DNA of 13,268 nucleotides from Rhodobacterales bacterium UBA7416 (GTDB taxonomy: Bacteria; Pseudomonadota; Alphaproteobacteria; Rhodobacterales; Rhodobacteraceae): contig DKMK01000108.1 in NCBI GenBank assembly GCA_002469545.1, positions 16,531-29,798 of the forward strand, read 5' to 3'. This document shows, piece by piece, positions 7,158 through 12,822 of this stretch; positions within the stretch are counted from its first letter, which is position 1, and each line of letters opens with the position of its first letter. The notes beneath the pieces were generated by a model. It did not search any database. It was given only the letters and a program-made list of their open reading frames with translations, and was not told where the DNA came from. A program made the position numbers and the translations under genes.

Positions 7158-7175
7158 CCTGACACATCTGTCAGG
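7158..7175. promoter_or_regulatory. TetR-type operator, right palindrome
   Basis: CCTGACA (7158-7164), CATC, TGTCAGG (7169-7175): perfect 7-bp inverted arms with a 4-bp centre. Its centre lies 32 bp from that of the left palindrome, about three helical turns, so two repressor dimers would sit on the same face of the DNA. It would cover the expected transcript start of the oxidoreductase gene if the TTGACA at 7127-7132 is its -35. Confidence 0.72.
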
Positions 7176-7198
7176 AATCAACACGCAAGGATGCCACG

Positions 7199-9244
7199 AT
7201 GTCCACCGACCCATTGCTTCAGCCCTTTCAACTTAAACATCTTAGGTTGCGCAATCGCATCATGACGACCAGTCACGAGCCAGCATATCCGCAAGATGGC
7301 ATGCCCAAAGAGCGTTACGCGGCCTATCACGCCGAACGTGCAAAGGCGGGTGTCGCACTTGCAATGACGGCAGGATCGGCGGCCGTCAGCCGCGATAGCC
7401 CACCTGTGTTTAACAACATCCTGGCCTATAAGGACGAAGTTGTGCCGTGGATCCAAAACCTGACGGACGCGGTGCATGAACATGACTGCGCGGTGATGAT
7501 TCAGCTGACCCATTTGGGCCGCCGTACCAATTGGAACAAAGGCGATTGGTTGCCGTCGGTGTCATCATCCAAGCACCGCGAACCTGCGCACCGTGCATAC
7601 CCCAAGCTAATCGAAGACTGGGATATCGATCGTATTATCAACGATTTCGCAGATGCCGCCGAACGCATGGAGGCGGGTGGTATGGACGGAATCGAATTGC
7701 AGATTAACGGACATCTGCTTGACCAATTTTGGTCGCCTTTGACCAATGATCTGGTTGGGCCTTATGGTGCTGATACACTGGAAAACCGCATGCGGTTTCC
7801 GCTTGATGTTGTTGATGCTATTCGCAAGCGCATTGGTGCTGAATTCATTGTTGGGCTACGCTATACGGCGGACGAGGCGCAAGAGGGCGGTATCACGCAC
7901 GACGAAGGTCTGGAAATTTCAAAGCGGTTAGCAAACACGGGCCAAGTGGATTTTTTGAACATTATCCGAGGGCGCATTCATACCGATCCTGCCATGACCG
8001 ATATGATCCCCATTCAAGGAATGAAATCCGCGCCGCATCTGGATTTTGCGGGTGAAGTCCGCAAGGCGACAGGGATGCCAACCTTCCACGCCGCCCGCAT
8101 TCCCGACGTGGCAACTGCGCGGCATGCGGTGCAGGCTGGATTGCTTGATATGGTAGGCATGACCCGCGCCCATATGGCCGACCCGCACATCGTGCGTAAG
8201 ATTATCGAGGGCCGTGAAGAGGATATTCGGCCCTGCGTAGGTGCGACCTACTGTCTTGATCGGATTTATCAGGCTGGTGAGGCGCTGTGCATCCACAACG
8301 CTGCAACAGGGCGCGAGTTGTCGATGCCCCATGATATTCCCGTAGCGGCGATTAAGAAGACGGTTGTTATCATCGGCGCAGGCCCTGCTGGGCTTGAGGC
8401 GGCACGGGTTGCCGCAGAGCGCGGCCATAACGTGAGTGTATTCGAAGCCGCAGCAGAGGCAGGTGGACAGGTGCGTTTGACCGCCCAGTCTGCGCGCCGG
8501 CGCGAAATGATTGCGATCATCGATTGGCGCATGGCACAATGTGCAGCGCGTGATGTGGCATTTCACTTCAACACGTTGGCAGAGGCGGATGATGTAACTG
8601 CGTTGAAACCCGATGTGGTGATTGTTGCGACGGGTGGCATGCCTAATTTGGAGCTGTTCGAACAAAGGGGCGAGCAAGCGCATGTTGTGTCTGCATGGGA
8701 TATAATCTCGGGCGATGTGAAGCCAGCTGGTAAGGTGTTGATCTACGATGAAAGTGGCGATCATCCCGCATTACAGGCCGCTGAAGTTGCGGCAAGTGCA
8801 GGTGCCTGTGTCGAAATTATGACGCCCGATCGTACCTTCTCGCCTGATGTGATGGCGATGAATTTGGTGCCATATATGCGCTCGCTTCAAGATAAAGACG
8901 TAACCTTTACAGTTACACGTCGCCTTATGGGTGTCGTACAGCAGGGGAACAAGCTGACTGCCACGATTGGCACCGATTACAGCGATCACACCTATGAGAC
9001 AGAAGTCGATCAGGTTGTTGTTAACTATGGTACGTTGCCGTTGGATGATCTTTATTTTGATCTCAAGCCGGCTTCTTCAAACTTGGGAGAGGTCGATTAT
9101 GATGCTCTTATCGCAGGTAATCCGCAAACGGTTCAGCGCAACACGGAGGGTGCATTCCAACTGTTCCGCATTGGAGATGCGGTTTCGGCCCGTAACACCC
9201 ACGCGGCAATTTATGACGCTCTGCGTCTCGTAAAGGATATTTAA
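7199..9244 (+). CDS. FMN/FAD/Fe-S oxidoreductase of the TMADH/2,4-dienoyl-CoA reductase family, probable N-methylproline demethylase type
   Basis: A 681-residue protein with the two-part layout of trimethylamine dehydrogenase and 2,4-dienoyl-CoA reductase. An N-terminal FMN-binding TIM barrel (about 1-335) shows QLTHLGRR (102-109) and ENRMRFPLDVVDAIRKRIG (195-213). A cysteine region for an Fe-S cluster follows (Cys346, Cys352, Cys364), then an FAD-binding domain with VVIIGAGPAGLEAA (389-402). The second nucleotide-binding domain (from about 513) lacks a GxGxxG motif, as in trimethylamine dehydrogenase, so NADPH may not be the partner and an electron-transfer flavoprotein is possible. His172 stands where dienoyl-CoA reductase has its catalytic Tyr, which argues against fatty-acid work. 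The overall character resembles StcD/HpbA-type N-methylproline demethylases of betaine catabolism; this is from memory. AAGGA at 7187-7191 supports the ATG at 7199. The racemase-like gene starts one base after the stop. Confidence 0.8.
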   Translation: MSTDPLLQPFQLKHLRLRNRIMTTSHEPAYPQDGMPKERYAAYHAERAKAGVALAMTAGSAAVSRDSPPVFNNILAYKDEVVPWIQNLTDAVHEHDCAVMIQLTHLGRRTNWNKGDWLPSVSSSKHREPAHRAYPKLIEDWDIDRIINDFADAAERMEAGGMDGIELQINGHLLDQFWSPLTNDLVGPYGADTLENRMRFPLDVVDAIRKRIGAEFIVGLRYTADEAQEGGITHDEGLEISKRLANTGQVDFLNIIRGRIHTDPAMTDMIPIQGMKSAPHLDFAGEVRKATGMPTFHAARIPDVATARHAVQAGLLDMVGMTRAHMADPHIVRKIIEGREEDIRPCVGATYCLDRIYQAGEALCIHNAATGRELSMPHDIPVAAIKKTVVIIGAGPAGLEAARVAAERGHNVSVFEAAAEAGGQVRLTAQSARRREMIAIIDWRMAQCAARDVAFHFNTLAEADDVTALKPDVVIVATGGMPNLELFEQRGEQAHVVSAWDIISGDVKPAGKVLIYDESGDHPALQAAEVAASAGACVEIMTPDRTFSPDVMAMNLVPYMRSLQDKDVTFTVTRRLMGVVQQGNKLTATIGTDYSDHTYETEVDQVVVNYGTLPLDDLYFDLKPASSNLGEVDYDALIAGNPQTVQRNTEGAFQLFRIGDAVSARNTHAAIYDALRLVKDI

Positions 9245-9245
9245 C

Positions 9246-10283
9246 ATGCGCAGCCGTAAAACCATTCATGTCGTATCCTGTCATGCCGAAGGCGAAGTCG
9301 GTGATGTGATTGTTGGCGGCGTGGCACCACCACCTGGCGATACCTTGTGGGAGCAACGCACATGGATCGCCAAGGACGAAACACTGCGCAATTTTATGTT
9401 AAATGAACCCCGCGGCGGAGTATTTCGCCACGTGAACCTGTTGGTTCCACCTGTGCATCCTGAGGCACAAATGGGTTGGATTATTATGGAACCAGAGGAC
9501 ACGCCACCTATGTCGGGTTCGAATTCGATCTGTGTTTCGACCGTGCTGTTAGACAGCGGAATTATTCCGATGACAGAACCCGTGACCGAGATGGTACTGG
9601 AAGCGCCCGGTGGTTTGGTGCGCGTTCGCGCCGAATGTCGCAATGGCAAAGCAGAACGGATCACCGTGCGCAATCTGCCATCATTTGCGGGTGAGATGGG
9701 CGTGGCTTTGGACGTGAAGGGGATAGGCCAGATCATTGTTGATACGGCATTTGGTGGTGATAGTTTTGTCGTGGTTGATGCGGCGGCCCTTGGATTTGAA
9801 CTGGTCTCATCCGAAGCCAAAGCATTAGCCGACCTTGGTGTGGCGATCACCAACGCGGCCAACGATCAACTGACGTTTCACCATCCTGACAACCCCGATT
9901 GGCGGCATTTTTCATTCTGCTTGTTTGCGGGGCCAATTACCCGTGATGGCAGCCACCTAACCACGTCAGCTGCCGTTGCTATTCAACCCGGAAAAATTGA
10001 CCGATCCCCAACAGGCACGGCGGCTTCGGCGCGCATGGCGCTTCTTCATGCGCGGGGCGAAATGCAGGTTGGTGAAACGTTCACTGCCCGCTCAATCATT
10101 CAATCGGAATTCCATGGGCGGATCGTGGAAATCACCACTGTGGGCGACACCCCTGCCATCATCCCCGAAATTACGGGGCGTGCGTGGATCACTGGCACAC
10201 ATCAACACATGCTGGACCCAAATGATCCATGGCCAGAGGGCTATCGCCTGAGCGATACGTGGCCTGATTTGAAGGGGCGCTAA
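9246..10283 (+). CDS. Proline racemase superfamily protein with Ser/Thr in place of the catalytic cysteines
   Basis: A 345-residue protein of full family length. Superfamily features are the N-terminal SCHAEGEVGDVI, the first catalytic region PPMSGSNSICVSTVLLDSG with Ser90, and the second, KIDRSPTGTAASARMALLHA, with Thr256. Proline racemase and 4-hydroxyproline 2-epimerase use two cysteines at these places as acid/base; both are replaced here, so racemisation by the usual mechanism is unlikely. Substitution at the second site by Thr is known from trans-3-hydroxy-L-proline dehydratases, making dehydration or another proton-abstraction reaction plausible. The activity of the Ser/Thr group is, to my recollection, not settled. 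Cys96, six residues after Ser90, is not at the catalytic site by alignment. The gene is one base downstream of the demethylase-like gene, so the two are very probably co-transcribed and act on related imino acids. Confidence 0.85.
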   Translation: MRSRKTIHVVSCHAEGEVGDVIVGGVAPPPGDTLWEQRTWIAKDETLRNFMLNEPRGGVFRHVNLLVPPVHPEAQMGWIIMEPEDTPPMSGSNSICVSTVLLDSGIIPMTEPVTEMVLEAPGGLVRVRAECRNGKAERITVRNLPSFAGEMGVALDVKGIGQIIVDTAFGGDSFVVVDAAALGFELVSSEAKALADLGVAITNAANDQLTFHHPDNPDWRHFSFCLFAGPITRDGSHLTTSAAVAIQPGKIDRSPTGTAASARMALLHARGEMQVGETFTARSIIQSEFHGRIVEITTVGDTPAIIPEITGRAWITGTHQHMLDPNDPWPEGYRLSDTWPDLKGR

Positions 10284-10413
10284 ACGGCCAGAAAATATCC
10301 CCTATCTGTCACAGGACAAATTGATAGGACTTGGGCCTAGGATTGTGCAGACTGTCGATACATTGAGCGCATCATTCGCAGCCGTGTGAACGGTACTGTC
10401 TGGTCCGCGCTAA

Positions 10414-10446
10414 AGCACGCCACCCCGTTGGGGAGGGCGCTTTTTT
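10414..10446 (+). terminator. Probable Rho-independent terminator of the cassette
   Basis: An imperfect GC-rich stem (AGC/GCT, bulge, GCC/GGC, small internal loop, CCCC/GGGG around GTT) spans 10414-10441 and runs into six T at 10441-10446. It lies 130 bp after the racemase-like gene. Read on the minus strand it has only a TTT after the stem, so it may weakly serve the convergent hydrolase gene too. The 10284-10413 stretch before it shows no gene, only a CCTATC/GATAGG pair at 10301-10328. Confidence 0.7.
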
Positions 10447-10456
10447 CAGCTAAATA

Positions 10457-11110
10457 TTAGCGTGTTGTTTCCGTCAAACGGCGGCGCACGTAACCATCAA
10501 CAGAACTGATCATCGTGTCCATGTGATCATTTTCGAAGAAGTGACCTGAACCTTCGATCACTTCGTGGGTGATCGTGATGCCTTTTTGTTCGTGCAACTT
10601 GCCAACCAAACCTTCGACGTCGGCTGGTGGAACCACGCGGTCCGCTGAACCGTTGATGATCAGGCCAGATGCAGGGCAGGGTGCCAAGAAGCTGAAATCA
10701 TATGTGTTTGCGGGTGGGGCAGCAGAGATGAAGCCTGAAATCTCTGGTCGGCGCATTAACAGCTGCATGCCGATCCAAGCACCAAAGCTGAAACCTGCGA
10801 CCCAGCAATGTTTCGCATTTGGGTTCATCGCCTGTAGATAATCCAGCGCTGACGCTGCATCTGACAATTCGCCGATGCCTTGATCATATTCACCTTGTGA
10901 ACGACCAACGCCGCGAAAGTTAAATCGTAAGACAGTGAAACCCATATTATAAAAAGCGTAGTGCAGATTATAAACAACTTTGTTGTTCATTGTGCCGCCA
11001 AATTGGGGGTGTGGATGCAGCAAAATCGCAATCGGTGCATCTTTCGCTTTTTGAGGGTGATAACGGCCTTCGAGGCGTCCGTCGGGACCCGGGAAAATGA
11101 CTTCTGGCAT
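10457..11110 (-). CDS. Alpha/beta hydrolase (COG2945-like)
   Basis: A 217-residue single-domain alpha/beta hydrolase, cytosolic by absence of a signal. HPHPQFGGTMNNKVV (32-46) is the distinctive oxyanion-side motif of this small-hydrolase group. FNFRGVGRSQGEYD (63-76) follows, then the nucleophile elbow GFSFGAW with Ser108. The likely triad partners are Asp157 (GSADRVVPP) and His190 (GSGHFF). Substrate is unknown; esters or peptides are both possible for the fold. The ATG at 11110 (MPEVIFPGPDGRLEG) gives the usual family length. An in-frame TTG at 11155 would add 15 polar residues and would start inside the iscR promoter, so it is not preferred. The gene diverges from the iscR-suf operon across a 165-bp region and might share its iron-responsive control. 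Confidence 0.88.
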   Translation of the reverse strand: MPEVIFPGPDGRLEGRYHPQKAKDAPIAILLHPHPQFGGTMNNKVVYNLHYAFYNMGFTVLRFNFRGVGRSQGEYDQGIGELSDAASALDYLQAMNPNAKHCWVAGFSFGAWIGMQLLMRRPEISGFISAAPPANTYDFSFLAPCPASGLIINGSADRVVPPADVEGLVGKLHEQKGITITHEVIEGSGHFFENDHMDTMISSVDGYVRRRLTETTR

Positions 11111-11154
11111 TTTTGCTCTGCTACTCTCGCGTTGTTTAGCTGCTGATGATTTCA

Positions 11155-11179
11155 ATAGTTGACGAAAACTGTCAGAAAC
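11155..11179. promoter_or_regulatory. IscR type-1-like binding site
   Basis: The stretch has the half-sites ATAGTTGAC (11155-11163) and GTCAGAAAC (11171-11179) separated by 7 bases, GAAAACT. From memory of the E. coli type-1 IscR consensus, about 20 of 25 positions agree, including GAC, the A-rich centre and GTC. It lies in front of the iscR gene and contains the -35 hexamer, as expected for negative autoregulation. Rhodobacterales IscR is reported to recognise an 'Iron-Rhodo-box', which this may represent. Confidence 0.6.
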
Positions 11180-11187
11180 TTTAGAAT
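11159..11187 (+). promoter_or_regulatory. iscR: iscR operon promoter
   Basis: TTGACG (11159-11164, five of six -35 positions) and TAGAAT (11182-11187, five of six -10 positions) are separated by exactly 17 bp. Transcription would start near 11194, leaving a leader of about 80 bases before iscR. The -35 lies in the IscR-like site and the -10 in the Irr-like palindrome, so either regulator would occlude RNA polymerase. Confidence 0.68.
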
Positions 11188-11196
11188 GGTTCTAAA
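11180..11196. promoter_or_regulatory. Irr-box-like palindrome (iron control element)
   Basis: TTTAGAA (11180-11186), TGG, TTCTAAA (11190-11196): perfect 7-bp arms with a 3-bp centre. This matches the TTTAGAA-N3-TTCTAAA form known for the iron control element bound by Irr, the Fur-family heme/iron sensor of alphaproteobacteria. Its overlap with the -10 hexamer predicts repression when Irr is active, i.e. at low iron. Assignment rests on motif recall. Confidence 0.75.
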
Positions 11197-11275
11197 TCGA
11201 GGATTACACCCCGCGCTAACCACCGTCACTAGTGTTTAAGCACGGTTTCGTCAACTAAATTGGGCCCGCAAAGCA

Positions 11276-11737
11276 ATGAAATTGAGCACAAAAGGCAGAT
11301 ATGCGATGATTGCCTTGGTTGATTTGGCAATCGAGGGTCAAAACGGATTGGTTTCACTTGGTGAAATATCCGAACGCCAAGACATTTCGTTGAATTATCT
11401 TGAACAGCTTTTCTTGAAATTACGCCGTGCGGAGATTGTTTCATCTGTGCGTGGCCCCGGTGGTGGGTACCGATTGGCAAAAGCCACCGATGCCATTCGC
11501 GTGTCTGAAATTTTAAGCGCCGTGGATGAAGACATGAATGCACTGTCCAAAGGGGCAGGCGTTTCGGGTGCATCGTCGGGAACGCGGGCGCAGTCGTTAA
11601 GCAATCGATTGTGGGAAAGCCTGTCGGCGCAGGTTTTTGTTTATCTGCATGCAACGCGTCTGTCTGATTTGATCGAAAATCAAATTGCACCATGTCCCGC
11701 AGTGCCATCATTATTTGAAGTGGTGGACGAAAAATGA
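11276..11737 (+). CDS. iscR: Rrf2-family regulator, IscR of the Rhodobacterales type
   Basis: A 153-residue Rrf2-family protein. MKLSTKGRYAMIALVDLA at the N-terminus, LGEISERQDISLNYLEQLF (28-46, recognition region) and SSVRGPGGGYRLAKATD (about 55-71, the wing) form the DNA-binding domain typical of IscR. IscR senses Fe-S clusters and controls Fe-S assembly genes. The three cysteines that bind [2Fe-2S] in E. coli IscR (in the 90-106 region) are absent; the only cysteine is Cys140 near the C-terminus. Rhodobacter sphaeroides IscR is reported to be a single-cysteine Fe-S protein, so this is probably a lineage trait rather than loss of function. The gene heads the operon and overlaps the cysteine desulfurase by ATGA. 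The ribosome-binding site is weak. An IscR-like and an Irr-like site lie upstream. Confidence 0.9.
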   Translation: MKLSTKGRYAMIALVDLAIEGQNGLVSLGEISERQDISLNYLEQLFLKLRRAEIVSSVRGPGGGYRLAKATDAIRVSEILSAVDEDMNALSKGAGVSGASSGTRAQSLSNRLWESLSAQVFVYLHATRLSDLIENQIAPCPAVPSLFEVVDEK

Positions 11738-12810
11738 GCCGCGTTTATTTAGATTGGAATGCGACGGCGCCGTTACGGCCTGAGGCACGCGATGCGATGA
11801 TTGCCGCGATGGATGTTGTGGGTAACCCAAGCAGTGTGCATGGTGAAGGGCGCAAGGCAAAAGCATTAATTGAAAAAGCACGCGAACAAGTTGCAGAACT
11901 TGTTGGAATTGAACGCAACGAGGTGGTTTTCACATCGGGTGCAACGGAATCTGCGGCACTTGCCACACAGGGCCGAAAGCTTGCTTGTGCGGATGTTGAG
12001 CATGATTGTGTTTATGCGCATCAATTCAGTTCTGTTCCAACCGATCGGTCAGGGGAAGTCAATTTTGATACGTTTGAGGGTGATCTTTTGGCAGTTCAGG
12101 CGTCAAATTCTGAGACTGGGGTTCTTCAAAACAATATCCATTGGGCACAAAAGGCATGGAAGCAAGACGCGATGGTTTTGGTTGATGCAGTGCAGTCCGC
12201 TGGCAAATTCGGCACGAACCTGAACAATCTGGGTGCAGATTTTCTGATGCTTTCTGCCCATAAATTGGGCGGCCCCAAAGGTGTTGGTGCGCTTTGCCTG
12301 AAATTGGGTGTTGAAGTAAAACCAACAATCACGGGTGGCGGACAAGAAGAGGGACGTCGTTCAGGTACAGAAAACATCATCGGAATTGCAGGATTTGGCG
12401 CTGCCGCACTGGCTGCAGAGCAAGACCGCAAGGCTGGAAAATGGGACGCTCTTTTTGAATTACGCAATGCATTAGAGGCCCGTATCGCCGAAAATGCACC
12501 GAATGCTATTTTCATCGGTCAAGATGCGCCGCGATTGACCAATACAAGTTGTTTTGCCGTTCCCGGATGGAAGGGCGAGACCCAAGTGATGCAGATGGAT
12601 TTGGCTGGCTTTGCTATTTCGGCCGGATCGGCCTGTTCCAGTGGCAAGGTTAAGGCAAGTCGGGTCTTGAAGGCCATGGGATATGATGACATTACCGCGT
12701 CAAGCGCGGTGCGGGTTTCCATTGGCCCGACAACCACCAAACAAGAGGTCATGAACTTTGCTGATGCATGGATCAAAGCCTATCATAAATTTGCTGCGAA
12801 AGCGGCGTAA
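11734..12810 (+). CDS. iscS: Cysteine desulfurase (NifS/IscS class)
   Basis: This PLP enzyme converts L-cysteine to alanine and passes a persulfide to the Fe-S assembly scaffold in the cytosol. The N-terminus VYLDWNATAPLRPEA and NPSSVHGEGRKA are class hallmarks. SGATESAA, VEHDCV (the histidine stacked on PLP) and VDAVQSAGK follow. Lys177 in LSAHKLGGPKG is the PLP Schiff-base lysine, and Cys301 in SAGSACSSGKVKAS is the catalytic persulfide cysteine on a flexible loop. At 358 residues it is shorter than E. coli IscS (about 400); most of the loss is between SGATES and the central Asn-Glu-Thr-Gly segment, near residues 70-125. It overlaps iscR by ATGA and precedes sufB, so it should feed the SUF scaffold. 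The iscS name is by class; sufS-like numbering is also used for such genes. Confidence 0.92.
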   Translation: MSRVYLDWNATAPLRPEARDAMIAAMDVVGNPSSVHGEGRKAKALIEKAREQVAELVGIERNEVVFTSGATESAALATQGRKLACADVEHDCVYAHQFSSVPTDRSGEVNFDTFEGDLLAVQASNSETGVLQNNIHWAQKAWKQDAMVLVDAVQSAGKFGTNLNNLGADFLMLSAHKLGGPKGVGALCLKLGVEVKPTITGGGQEEGRRSGTENIIGIAGFGAAALAAEQDRKAGKWDALFELRNALEARIAENAPNAIFIGQDAPRLTNTSCFAVPGWKGETQVMQMDLAGFAISAGSACSSGKVKASRVLKAMGYDDITASSAVRVSIGPTTTKQEVMNFADAWIKAYHKFAAKAA

Positions 12811-12822
12811 AGGACAAGCGAT

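Noticed and set aside
7928..8764. 278-codon minus-strand open frame inside the oxidoreductase gene
   Set aside because: It lies entirely opposite a convincing coding region, its Cys/His/Arg-rich translation has no domain character, and it lacks a start context.
9281..9862. 193-codon minus-strand open frame inside the racemase-like gene
   Set aside because: Its Ser/Thr/Pro-rich low-complexity translation is typical of the antisense of a GC-rich gene; the + strand product is a clear family member.
10301..10328. CCTATC/GATAGG inverted repeat with inner TGTC-N4-GACA after the racemase-like gene, resembling the TetR operators
   Set aside because: The inner symmetry is TGTC-N4-GACA, the opposite polarity to the TGACA-N4-TGTCA operator core, and no promoter lies beside it.
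11111..11155. Upstream TTG start for the alpha/beta hydrolase, giving 232 residues
   Set aside because: The extra residues are a polar tail without family resemblance and would overlap the iscR promoter; the ATG at 11110 gives the usual length.
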